A program made the translations under genes and the position numbers. A stretch of DNA of 58,967 nt from Pigoraptor vietnamica (lineage: Eukaryota; Opisthokonta; Filasterea): positions 1-58,967 of the forward strand of contig CALSCQ010001476.1 of assembly GCA_943704525.1 (NCBI GenBank). The letters are read 5' to 3'. The notes beneath the pieces are model-generated. The model was not told the origin of the DNA and made no database searches. It saw nothing but the letters and a program-made list of their open reading frames with translations. This document shows positions 1 to 10,900 of this stretch, piece by piece. Numbering within the stretch: position 1 is the stretch's first letter; each line of letters starts with the position of its first letter.

Positions 1-571
1 GGTCAGCGTCAAGTTTCTTCAAACACCGCCGGACCGCCGCCGATCCAGACCGAATCATCCTTAGAGTCTCCACCCGCCGGCATCACGCCGCGCTCATCCA
101 AGATGCAACACTGCCTACTTCCGAACCGATTGACAAGTGAGTTGAGTGTTCGCAGTGTCATTGTCCCGTCTCCATTTTTTGCTGTGCGCACGCGCCGACT
201 TTGTCCACGCCGGCAGTCCGCGCTGTGACTCAGTGATCTTTTAGCTTTTCTTGCTTTTCTTTGCGCCACTGTGTTCGGTGTCGCTGTTCTATATTTGCTG
301 TTTTAATTTAATTTTCGCATGATTCTTGCGCATCTTGTTGCACTTTTTTGCGCGCGTTTTTTGAGGCGTTTGCTGTGTCGGTGACCGTGCGATATTTGGG
401 ATATCGCATGGTCCGCCGTCGGTTTGCTGTCAGATATATCGGATATCGCATGGCTGCCCCCAAGGGATATTTTGAGATCCCACCAAATAAATACCAGTAC
501 CCAAAAAAAGTATCAAATATACCACGAGAGCCCATAGTGAAGGTCCATACATAAGGAGATGGCCATGGGAT
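1..571. other. No supported gene; lower-GC left edge
   Basis: No recognisable protein or RNA gene. The stretch at about 300-560 is visibly AT-richer than the coding DNA of this window. It holds an imperfect direct repeat: a TTTGCTGT core followed by GATATCGCATGG occurs at about 368-412 and again at about 422-452. It could be the 5' flank of the next gene or the 3' flank of a gene outside the window. Confidence 0.4.
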
Positions 572-1665
572 ATGCAGCGATATTATTCGCTGGGCCGGTG
601 TGGTGATAACGCGATAACGGGCCGCGGGCCGCGGGCCGCTCGACGGGCGCAGCCGCAGCGCACAAGAAAAAGCGGCCCTGTTTCAGAGATGGATCGTAGA
701 ACTCCGCGGGCAGCCTGCGTGCCGAGCCCTCAACAACGCCCGAACACCGCGACCCTGAGGACTATCCCTCTTCCCACACGAAGATGTCGTCGACCTGCCG
801 AGACGGCGTCGCTCCTGCCGTCCGTCAACTATGTCGACACTGAAGGGCACTGTGTGACTGGCGCGACCGAAGAAGGACGGGCCGCAAAGATCCAGGCGTG
901 CTTCGACGCGCTTTCCAAAAAGCTGAAAAATTACCACTGGGTGCTCGACCTCTTCAAGCTGGCCCTCGTGATTGCCGCCGCCGTCGTCATCCCCCAGCTT
1001 GACCGACGCGTGACGCGCCTTCAGGACCAGACGACCAACCTCGTGGTTGAAATCGCGGTGCTGCAGTCGCTGGAGAGCACCGTGGATGCGGCAGTTCAGC
1101 CGCTGCAAGGGCGTGTCGACGTGCTCGATCGCAGGGTGCAGTCGCTCAATCTTACGCGCATCGAGGCTGATGCAACCCGTCTGGGCGGCATTCTCGCAGA
1201 CTACGACGCCAAGGGACTCACCACCATTGACAGCGATCTGTCGGGACTGAAAGGTGCGCAAAGTGCTTCGCAACTGGGTTTGGTGTTGCGCAAAGGGGGC
1301 GCCAGTCTTGCGTATTCGCTCCGGCAGCAAGCCTGAAGTTCACCTAATAGCACGAGTGAGTGTTGCCCGGTCTTCCCTTCCAATTACTAACAGCCTGCAA
1401 TCCGGCGGCTGCAGATGGACTCCGCGACATGGGAGGGAGAGTCGGCACCTTGGAGATGGCGGCCAAGGATGCGTCCACGGCGATCAAGGCGCTGGGCGGC
1501 AAGACGTGCTTCGTCACAAACACGTTCTACAGGGCGTGGGGTGAGTGCGGGGCTGGCTTCGTTTACCGCGGGGGCATCGAGCTGGCGGGGATGAACATCA
1601 ACAGCGCGGGGATTGACGACGAGAACCACTGGCAGCCGGGTTCCCTGTTCCTCTGCTGCAACTGA
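572..1665 (+). CDS. Unknown membrane-anchored coiled-coil protein, two exons
   Basis: Not a family I recognise. Two exons join cleanly: 572-1253 and 1415-1665, with a 161 bp intron that has a GTGCGC donor, a TTACTAAC branch-like site and a GCAG acceptor. The join gives 310 codons. Seen in the product: a basic Arg/Pro-rich N-terminus, one hydrophobic helix at about residues 123-143 (LALVIAAAVVIP), then a heptad-like region rich in Leu/Val/Arg/Asp (about 145-240) that looks like a coiled coil. The C-terminal ~50 residues are compact and Cys/Gly/Trp-rich (TNTFYRAWGECGAGF, ending LFLCCN). The layout suggests a type II membrane protein with a stalk and a small C-terminal module. The start is uncertain; the in-frame ATG at 689 would remove 39 low-complexity residues. 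The clean intron supports a real gene. Confidence 0.55.
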
Positions 1666-1929
1666 GCCGAGGCTGTCCAACGTACCGGCTGTCGTGCCGG
1701 TGACGAATTGGTCTGTTTATGTGGGGCGAATTAAGCTGCGTCAACGAGGGCTCTTCTGGGCGGGATCTGAAGCCGTCGTCCCGGCTCGCACTAGCACAAA
1801 ATGTAACACTCCGTTACAAACTGACACGTGACATCCGATAATTGCTTTGCGTTGAAAAGCGGACCTGACCTGACAGATCATAATCTTCACATAGAGGAAA
1901 GCGACATTGCAATTTTTATTGCGTGGGCG

Positions 1930-2145
1930 ATGCCCGAAGCTATGTCTTGGGAGGACCTGCGTCCCGCCTTCCTCCTCGCCGTCTGCGTGAACATTGGCCT
2001 CGTGGTCGTGTTCAGCCTTGCGGTCATTTTCATCAACGTCAAGTCGCGTGGACTGCAAGCGCAGGCGCGTGCCGCACACCAGCAGCAACAGCAGGAGTCT
2101 GTCACATCGGGAGGCAGCGAATCGTCGCGCGCCAAGAGCGATTGA
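1930..2145 (+). CDS. Small single-pass membrane protein (72 codons)
   Basis: An uninterrupted small frame starting MPEAMSWEDLRPAFL. A strong transmembrane segment covers residues ~12-33 (FLLAVCVNIGLVVVFSLAV), followed by a positive NVKSRG and a polar Gln/Ser-rich tail (HQQQQQES) ending in SRAKSD. The hydrophobic-then-basic order fits a tail facing the cytosol, as in small integral membrane proteins; I cannot assign a family. The frame is open upstream to 1828, but the ATG at 1930 immediately precedes the helix and is the likelier start. It lies 41 bp upstream of the pyroglutamyl peptidase start, which is tight even for this genome, so it could instead be an upstream exon or 5' leader of that gene. 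Confidence 0.45.
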   Translation: MPEAMSWEDLRPAFLLAVCVNIGLVVVFSLAVIFINVKSRGLQAQARAAHQQQQQESVTSGGSESSRAKSD

Positions 2146-2186
2146 TCTATTGCGCAATTTTCGCGGTCCGTTCGTTTCCCTCTAGA

Positions 2187-3017
2187 ATGCGCGTCGTCAT
2201 CGCCCTTCTCGCGGCCCTTGCGCTGTGCGGTCCGGTCTTTGCGTCCCTTGATGATGCGCCCCCTGCGAAGGTTCTCGTCACGGGCTTTCTGCCCTTCCTC
2301 TCTTACCCGGTGAACCCGTCCGGCGACGTCGCTCGTAACGTGTCGGGCACGTGCGACACGCTCACCGTCGCTGCGGCGAACGGCGACGCCGCGCAGATCC
2401 GCGTGTGCTTCGAGGGCTGGGTCCTCCCCGTGAACCGAACTGGCAGCTCGCGTGTTGCGGGCGCGCTTCGTGCGGAGAGCGACAAGACGGGCGATTTCCC
2501 CTTCGATGCCGTGCTGCATCTCGGTTTGGAGGACTCCGCGCGCGGTCTGAAAGTCGAGACTATGGGCGTCAACCAAATCGTGCCAGAGAGCTATCGCCTC
2601 GGCGCGCCACGTGTCGCCGCGGGGTGCCTGAACAATGGCGGCGGCAGCGATCCGTCTGGCGATCCCGCTGTGCCGGGCGCCGCGTGCCTTCTCCCCGTGA
2701 CGGTCGACCTCGGACGCCTCGAACTTCAGACGGCGCTTGCGTATGCACTCGGCCGTCGCGCAGACGCCCTCGGGAAGGGCTTCGATGCTATGGTGCTCGA
2801 GGCGTGGAGTCGCGACGCCGGCACGTACTACTGCAACGAGACCCTGTTCCGCACCGTCGAGGCCATCCGGTCGCTCCGGAGGCGCGCGCGTTCGGGACGG
2901 CTGCTGCCGGCCATGTTCGTGCACCTCCCGAGCTACGACGCGATGGACGTTGCGACGATGGAGCGTCTCGTCAAGGCGCTTGCTGCGCAGATTGCGGCGT
3001 CTTCGGTGGGGCTGTAG
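2187..3017 (+). CDS. Pyroglutamyl peptidase I (peptidase C15), secretory form
   Basis: Cysteine peptidase that removes N-terminal pyroglutamate from peptides. The single exon encodes 276 residues, against about 210 for typical PGP-I. The C15 landmarks are in order: KVLVTGFLPF and NPSG near the start of the mature domain; a Glu in GLKVETMGVN (catalytic Glu region); the nucleophile in GTYYCNETLF; and the catalytic His in MFVHLPSYD. The extra length comes partly from an N-terminal hydrophobic segment (MRVVIALLAALALCGPVFA) that looks like a cleavable signal peptide. The enzyme would then enter the secretory pathway or a lysosome-like compartment, whereas well-known PGP-I enzymes are cytosolic. 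The rest of the extra length is an insert rich in Gly/Ser/Pro before the Cys. Identification is from motifs; localisation is inference. Confidence 0.87.
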   Translation: MRVVIALLAALALCGPVFASLDDAPPAKVLVTGFLPFLSYPVNPSGDVARNVSGTCDTLTVAAANGDAAQIRVCFEGWVLPVNRTGSSRVAGALRAESDKTGDFPFDAVLHLGLEDSARGLKVETMGVNQIVPESYRLGAPRVAAGCLNNGGGSDPSGDPAVPGAACLLPVTVDLGRLELQTALAYALGRRADALGKGFDAMVLEAWSRDAGTYYCNETLFRTVEAIRSLRRRARSGRLLPAMFVHLPSYDAMDVATMERLVKALAAQIAASSVGL

Positions 3018-3351
3018 TATGCAGCGCGCTGTGCGACCTACGTTGTTGTGTCAATCGGAAAGCGTGGGGGTCTACGTGTGTCTCTGACGCGCGCAGCTTA
3101 AGTCTTGGCCGCTTGAGTGGGTCAATGAAGTCCTATTGTGAGTGCATCTTATGTCTTCTCGCAAGTGTGTGGCTTTTGTGACTTGCAGTAGTGAACAACA
3201 CGATCACGGACTGCGTTTGTTGGTACACTCCCAGCGATGTTGTCACTTTGCTTCGCCCGCGTTCGTCTCGTTCTTGAATACGAACGTAACGGCGTTGCCG
3301 TAGTTGCCGTCTGCAAGGAATGACTCCTGTTTGCGTGCGTGATGCACTCCG
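3018..3351. other. Convergent intergenic gap, no gene
   Basis: Lies between the stop of the pyroglutamyl peptidase gene (plus) and the stop of RAD54B (minus). It should contain both 3' UTRs. No ORF with family similarity and no repeat was seen. Confidence 0.5.
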
Positions 3352-6300
3352 TCAGATGAGATATCTTTGAAATTTCGGCAACTCCCATGCGCGCACAATT
3401 GGTACGGCTCCGCTCACCGCCAGGGAGCCCTTGCGGACAGGTGCGGCGTGATGCTCCCACGCCATCAGCTGGTCCATCTTCACGGACGATTTGTCAGAGG
3501 GCTGCGCGAATTAAGCGAGGCGTTAATAATAGACTCGTCCAATTGAACGCAATGCGAGTAATGCGCCGATGACGTGCCTTGCGGGCGGCCCCGTGGTTCC
3601 CGATGTGGGCGCCCACTCGCGGCGCAAAGTTGTCCTCGCCAGTGTCCATATCCATCGCGAGCGCGTCGGCATCGTCCGCCTGCACAAGGATAACCAGTGA
3701 ATCACTACAACTCTCACGTGACAGAATGCAACTCCCCACCTCCAGACAAGTGCATCCGAGCAGCTCGTGCGTGTCGCACGCCGTCTTCTCTCGGAGGGTG
3801 AAGAGGTCCTTCAGATCCTCCAGCGTGAACTGCACGGCGGACGTCCCGCCACTCCCGCCCATTCGCGCAATGCCACTGGCCTTCTCCGCGTCGTCGTCTT
3901 CCGCAGTGCGGTCGTCCACAACAGCCACACTGAGACCCTGCTTCGTAACCTGCCGCTGGAAGACCTTCTCTTCAATCGTCCCCGTCGTGAGAAGGCGGTA
4001 AATGTGCACACGCCGCTGTTGCCCATCGCGCCACACGCGGGCCATTGCCTGGACGTCGTTGGCTGGATTCCTGCGCAGTTGAAGCACGTGCGCACCGTTT
4101 GGGTTAAGGAATCGGATACTGGGGGCACCGACGATATTATTACTGGTGAAGTTCGAGGAACGCACCAGTCAATGTCGTAGAGCACCAGTCTCGACGCGCC
4201 GACGAGGTTCAGTCCCACGCCTCCCGCTTTGGAACTGAGGAGGAAGATGACTGCGGAAGAAACAAACAGAATGAGAACGAGAGTGCGCGTGCTGTGAAAA
4301 GAGAGAGAGAGAGAGAATTGCAACTCACAGTCGTCTGCGTGACGATTGTTGAAGCGCTCGACAAGGGCAATGCGGCGGTTGCCCGGAGTGGAGCCATCGA
4401 GTCTCAGGCACTTGTACGAGTACGCCTCGCACATCGCTTCGAGGATATCGAGGGTCTGCGCAGTGTAAAGAGAGCGGGGGGTGTAGGGAGTCAAAACGAC
4501 CGTCATTGCATCTAGTCACAGTAGTCCGCATACGCCCACCTGTGTGTAGTGTGACACAATGACGACACGTTCGGTTGTGTTTTCGCGAATCTGTCGAAGC
4601 AACTCCACGAGGACTTGCATTTTCCCTGCAACAAGTCGAAGGTCAACACGCACGTGCTCCCGCCTCCACCGCCCGGTTCACGCAGCTCACCAGAGTGCTC
4701 GGGTTGAAAATTCGTCAGCGACAAATCCGCCGGGAGCAATCCCAGAACGTCAGAAAAGATGCTCGTGTCCTCGTCCTTGTTGTCCTGGTCCTGACGTGTG
4801 CAGAGGAGAGACAGAAGTGAGTCTTAAGCAGCAAAGAAGTCGTTAAAACGAGTCTATCGCCTCGTATGAAACGCGCCGCAATGGTCGTACCACTGCGGCG
4901 CTGTGGATGAGCGCGGGGGAGTTGGAGATTTTCTTGAGCGCGGTGATGCACACAAGGTGTTGCGAGTGCTTTGTCGTGGGGTCGAAGCACGAGCGCAGCA
5001 GGCGCGACCCGATAAGGTGCCGGTACAGGTCGAGCTGAAGGGGCGCGGGACGGCAAAAGACGACGTACTCGCCTGCGTGCGTTCGTTCGCAACGACATTG
5101 TTACAAGAGCACTACGACAACTCAAAATGAAAGGGGAACGTCATATAACAACTCACTCTTAGGAGGCAAGTACTTGTTGTTGACTTCGCTGAGGCGTCGA
5201 AGACAGAACATGTTCGTCACGCGATGAAGCTGCGTGACAGTGCCATTGCGTTAATCATCTCAACGACCGAACAGAGAGGCTGTGAAGAGAGAGAATTGGC
5301 ATACCTCTTCCGCACGCGACAACCCCAAAGTCTTCTCCTCTTCGGAGGCGTTGGGGTCGCGCGAAGCAACGATAGGGGCCTCGTACAGCCGCCGGAATGC
5401 CGAAGGGGTTCCTACAACCCTCTGTGTCAGTACGCCATCGCATTGCAGCATAAACAACCCGGTGGGTCGAGCTTACCGAGCAGTCCGGGGTTGCAGAAGT
5501 CGACAAGGGTGAAGAACTCTTGCAGATCATTCTACGAATGAAAGACGAGACATTATCAAAGTTGCTCATCGCACGTTTCGCGAGCGCATGCGCGATGCGT
5601 GAATTGTCGACGCCTGAGCACAACAACCCAATCGATGGCATACCTGAATGGGCGTGCCCGTGAGTATGATGCGCCTACGGCACGGCAGCGACATCAGGGC
5701 CTGCGTGATCTTCGCGCCTTCGTTCTTAAGGCGGTGGCCTTCGTCGCACACGACGAGGTCAAATCCTATTTCCACGATCTCGGCGATGGACTGGCGCAGC
5801 ATTTCATAGCTGATCACCATCACCTTGCGTGGACGAATGCGAATGTTAGTCAGCGAGGAGGGGTTGGAAGGACAGCGGTCCAACGAACGCAGTGCATTAG
5901 TACTTTGACGGTAATGACACAAGAAAGGAGGAGCGTAAACATTGGGGCACTCACAGGGTAGATGGGGCTGTTCGCGAACTCGGCGGGCCGCTTCTCATTC
6001 GACACGGCAAAGGTCTTGAGGCGCTCGTCGCCGAGAAATTTCTTGAACTCGCGCTGCCAATTGCCGACAAGGCTGCTGGGGCACACGACGAGCACGCGCC
6101 GCGCCACAGGTCGCCCGCGATAAGGCGTCTGTTTAAGTAGCGTCCTGCGGTTGCAAAATGTGAGGCGATAAAGTGGGTAATGACAAGTGAACGGACCTCC
6201 GACTCGTGGATGCACACTCACCATACGAGTGTGATGCACTGGAGGGTCTTTCCGAGTCCCATCTCTGCAGGAGCGAAACGAACGGTCAGCGCTTCGACAA

Positions 6301-7568
6301 CAATGCAGCACAGCACACGACGAAGCAACAGACGCACTCACCGTCGGCAAGAATGGCGCCGTTTCCCTGGTACTGGCGCATGCCCATGACACACTCGTAG
6401 AGAAAAGTGACTCCGGCTGTAACACGAATAAGGCCCCGTGTGAGCATCGCAAAACATAAACGACTGTAAACAGAGAAGACTGTAGAGATCCCCGAAGCTG
6501 AGCAACCGGTACGCACGCTATGCATGGGTCTTCGCATGCGCAACCACACAAACGACAGCGCCCACAACAGCGCTCACCAATCTGGTGCGGTCGTAGCTTC
6601 CTCTGCAGATAGGGGTCCACAACGACGTCGATAGCGCCCCCTTGTCCGTCCTTGCTATTGGCGCGCACCATCGCATCGCTCGGTCGCGGCAGCACGATCG
6701 CCCCTTCCTCTGTGGGGTCGTGGCGGGGCGCTTGGGCAACCGGCGCTTCCACCCGCATCGGCTCGCCCTGTCGCGCCAGTCCCTTTGCCGCCGGCTTCGC
6801 ACGCGTCGGCGCAAGCATCCCAGGCGCACCCGCGGACGACGACGAGGCGAGAAAGCACTTGCCGCTCGTGTAGTCCTCGTCCTTGATCACCCCGGTAATC
6901 TCAATTTCGCGGCCGCCGACGAAGAAGGACTCGCCCACGGACACCTTCGCCAGCTCAGCGCGGCCGTACGACGTTGAAGATCCGAGATCTTTGCCCTCCA
7001 GGTCCTGCACGGAGAGCGTGCGCCCCTTGACGACGGCGATCGCATCGCCCTCCCACTTCTTGTGCTTCTTCTTTGAAGCCTTGCACCACAGCGCCGAAAA
7101 GTAGCGCGGCTTGTCACCGTCCGCCGCCGAACCAGCGCCGGTATCCATTCCCAAACTGCGCGCGGCAAGACTCATCGCCGCACTTCCCGCTGTCGAAGCA
7201 GGCTTCGGCGCGGTCCCGACTGATGTGCCCGGCTTTGTTGTGGAGGGCGCAAGTGCCGGGCGCGCAGCAGTCGGCGCCGATCCCGTCGATGCGTTTGCCG
7301 TGGCAAGAGGCGCGCGGAAAACGGGCACGAATTTCTTCATCCCAACAACTGGGGCGGCTTTCGACGGGACATTAACGCATGGTTCGCTCGCGGCGCCCAA
7401 TCCTGTCGGCGCGGCATTTTCGTTCTGTGTTGCATCTCCAACGCACTTTTCCGTGGGCGACGCAGCCGCAAGCGCAGTGGCTAACGTCGGCGTTTCGTCC
7501 GTGCGCGGGACCTTTGCTGGAGGGCGAAATCCCCCGGCGCGCTGAGACGGCGCCGCGGACCGACGCAT
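3352..7568 (-). CDS. RAD54B: RAD54B: SNF2-family DNA translocase for homologous recombination
   Basis: Swi2/Snf2 ATPase that works with RAD51 in strand invasion and chromatin remodelling during recombination. Sixteen exons on the complement: 7568-6578, 6416-6342, 6264-6222, 6144-5955, 5823-5644, 5531-5477, 5411-5305, 5229-5157, 5072-4891, 4790-4691, 4625-4540, 4455-4329, 4250-4166, 4070-3740, 3679-3617, 3501-3352. They sum to 946 codons with consistent phase; human RAD54B is about 910. Seen: the N-terminus MRRSAAPSQ, a hallmark of RAD54B; the RAD54B-specific block (YFSALWCKASKKKHKKWEGD through GKCF, residues ~153-250); Walker A as DEMGLGKT; the DEGH box; TGTPIQ; LLSSKAGGVGLNL; and motif VI as ARVWRDGQ. 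The tail matches the RAD54B end (KMDQLMAWEHH). Exon 3 is only 43 nt and carries most of Walker A. The last two splice junctions are the least certain. Confidence 0.95.
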
Positions 7569-7988
7569 GTCTGCTCAGGTGGATCAGCACGCCATCGCCG
7601 TCTGAAACGAGAGAGAAAGGCGCGGCTATAGACACCAACACACCGCGCGAATATGTGCACGCAACGCAAGTAATAGGACAGACGCTGTTCGGTTTTTGGA
7701 AGACTCGTTGAAGTGGATGTCAAAAGCGCGCCGATCCGACGTCAGTGAACTCCGGTGGTCTCATCACACTTTGAATTTTCCCGCCAGTCGGCGCGGCAAT
7801 TCAATCACCACATTCAGTCCGCTTGTCACTGTTACAGTCGCTCGGCGCAGATTGGGCGTGTTCTTATCTTGCACGGGAGCGAAATAGAGCACTGGCGACT
7901 GAGTGCACTCACTTGCAAAACAGAAGCACACACGCGCAATATGCCGTTCATTTCAATATTATCTGACATGTGAGTGAGTGACGGCGCC
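7569..7988. other. Intergenic gap between two minus-strand genes
   Basis: Presumed promoter and 5' UTR of RAD54B plus the 3' UTR of the KMT2-like gene. No conserved ORF, RNA gene or repeat was recognised. Confidence 0.45.
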
Positions 7989-10900
7989 TCAGTTCAGCGT
8001 TCCCCTGCACGAGGGCGCCCCGCACCGGCACGGGATCTTGGCGTCCTCGAAGGGCATCTGGTAGTCGACCGTGAACTCCTCCCCCGCCGTGATCTTGCGA
8101 CTGGTGAAGAAGAGAATGCGCCGCGTGCCGTCCACGGGACAGATGCGCGTGTAGCAGTTGGGCTGCAGGCACAACACGCGGGCAATATATTAGAAACAGC
8201 AGCATCAAGCCCCGCCGACACAATAGCACATCACGTCGGCAGTGAGTGGAAAAAGTACCAAGAGGTCGTCGGCAGTGAGTGAAAGTACACTAGAGACAGC
8301 AAGATTCAGCCCCCACTATACAGACAGCAAGACGAATAGAAGGGACAGAATGAGGAGACAGACCTCGCAGCAGTGGTTGCAGTAGCGCGCGGCGTTCCCC
8401 CGCATCGTCGCGTCGACGACGGTGAGTTCGTCCAGGCGGAACATGTAGCAGCCAATTCCCTGCGCGTCGTAGCGTGCCTCGCGCATGTCGGCGACGCTCT
8501 CCCGGATGATCTCGCCAACGTATTCGATGATGATCTCCCCGGCGTCAAAGTCACGGCACGCGAAGAGGCCCCACCCGTGGATGCCGGACCGGCGCACCGT
8601 CGTCTGCCACCGGTTCTCCTTCATCTGCCGGTACTGCATGCCGATCGGGAGCTGCACGTTGCCCTGGAAGGACGCCGCCGCACCGCCGCCCAACTGTCCG
8701 GACTGGAACGCGGCGCGAATCTTGCTCGACTCAGACGCGGCAGCCTCCACGCGGCTCTTGCGCACGTAGACAGAGCAGCGCGCCGCGCTCATGCCCTGCG
8801 CAGAGACGACTTCCGTGCGGACGAGCAGCGGCCGACGGGGCGTGAAGCGGAAGATGTAGCTCGGGCAGTACTCGGCCCACCGCAGCAGCTCGATCGCGTG
8901 CACGACGGCGGGAAGGGAGAGCCCGAAGAACCACGCGCCGCGGTGGCTCACGAGCGATCGCAGGTGGTCGGGGTTGCGCGCCTCGCGGCTGTCGTTGATG
9001 CCCTTGTAGATCTGGTCCCAGACGCCTGCGAGCAAGTGCCAATTAAGAAGATGATACACTTTACATCTACACCGGCCATTGAAGGTACGGAGACTCAAAA
9101 CAAAACACGAACCATCCGCCGTTCGGGCCTTGGCACAGTAGCCGTCGTCCGTTCGCGCGACAAACATGGGCACGGTCTCCCCCCGCTCGACGCCGCTCTC
9201 AATGACGCACTCGTACGTCACAAGCTTGGAGGGATCCGCCACGGACCAGTACACGCGAAGTGCGCGGTAGCCGACGGGGAGTATCAGCTCGCGCGAGTAA
9301 AAGGCGCGGCGAGGCACCACGCTGAATTGGAAGGCAAAGCGGGGACACTGGAGTCACCGAGTGCAAATGGCGCACTCACATGGACACCCGGCTGCTCAAA
9401 CACACACAGCCACACTCGCGCATGACAAGGGCACCAAAGACAACTCACCGGCCGTAGGCGACAACGAGGAGCGCACCGCAGCGCGCCGGCAGACCCTTCG
9501 GATTGCACGACGCGGGCCAGTCCTTCGTTCGCGCGCACACGAGCGGCCTGTCGAACGTGCGGAGGGCTTTGGTCACCTTCTCCTTCTTTACGGTCTTCCC
9601 GTGCTCTTTGCAGTAGAGCGTGTGGTCGCCGAAGAACACCGCGCCCGCAGCCTCCGCACACGCATAGTGGAACGTCGCCTTGCACTTGCCCTCGTTGCAG
9701 CCGAGCGTTGCGCCGGACTTGCCGCACTCGCGACATTTCTGGAAGGAAGCACAGAATAGCATTCAGGCCAAACAACTCGCAGCAGGCAACCGCCAGCACG
9801 AAACTTGCATCCCAGTCCGGACACGGCGCGCGCCGACAACACTTCCAAGCCAATTCACCACGAATGCTCAGGAACATTAATAAAAAATAGAAAAAACGTC
9901 TCATCACGTCCACGCACCATGTGTCGACCGCGCGAGAGGGCCACGTCGACCTTCCACAGGATACCGTCCGCGTCCTCCGTCACCTCCGACGACCACACGA
10001 TGCACGCCGCGTGCACCCATTCCTTCCCTTCCGCCCACAGGAGGCGGCCGGCCTTCTCGCACGGTTGGTCGCCGGCGCCTCCGCAGAGCGCGCAACGTCG
10101 CTGGTCCCCAGCTTGGGCCTCCATCGCCTTCGGCGGTTCGTTCGCCGGCGCTTCCACCACGACAGTGGGCGGAGCGATGTTAGCTGCAGGAGGTGGCAAC
10201 GGTTGCTGTTCGCCGCGACGAGGCCGCAGCGAGCCCCTGCGAACCTCCGCATCGACGACCATCTCGGCAGCCGCCGCGTCGACGTCTGGCGTGGTCGTGC
10301 CCGAGGCGCGCGTCTCGGCAACGGCGGCGTCCTTCAGCGCGTCCGCTTTCTTCTTTCGCCTACCCGGCTTCTTTTTCGTCTTTCCGGGCGCCTTCTTGGG
10401 TCCTCCTATGGGTCGCGCGCCCTTCGGCGGCTGCCATCCCTCTGGCAGTGCGAGAACGCCCGTCCACTCGGCCGGGGAAGAGCCGGACGCGGCGGTTTCC
10501 CCTGTCGCAGCCCCGCCGTCGCCCACGGAAGAGGAGGCAGCGGCTGCGTCTCCGGCAGACGACGCGGCGGCCGCACCGCCCAGAAGGGAAGACGCGGGCG
10601 CCGATTCCTCGACGGCGGGTGGCACAGCGACATCTGAGGGCCCCGCTTCCGAGGCAGGCGCGGCGGAAAGAGGGCGCTGCTCCGCAACGGCGATCTTCTC
10701 CGAGCCCTCGGAGTCCGGCGCAGCGCCGTCATCACCACGTGACTGGTCTTCGTTCCGCGTCGCGACAATGTCGGCGAGATCCAGCCGCGGCGGCTTGAAG
10801 CCATCGAATGTCTGCGGATGCGACATACACAAGCCCAACGTAAGACCACACGTTGCGGCGACGCAAGCAAGCCCAAAGTACGACCACACGTTGTGGCGAT

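Noticed and set aside
9-269. 86-codon minus-strand frame at the left edge ending PAVFEET
   Set aside because: Basic low-complexity start, no family, no splice support. It could be the last exon of a gene, but nothing shows it.
3352-7568. Frame changes along RAD54B as signs of a pseudogene
   Set aside because: Every frame change falls at a GT-AG intron with matching phase, and all helicase motifs are intact.
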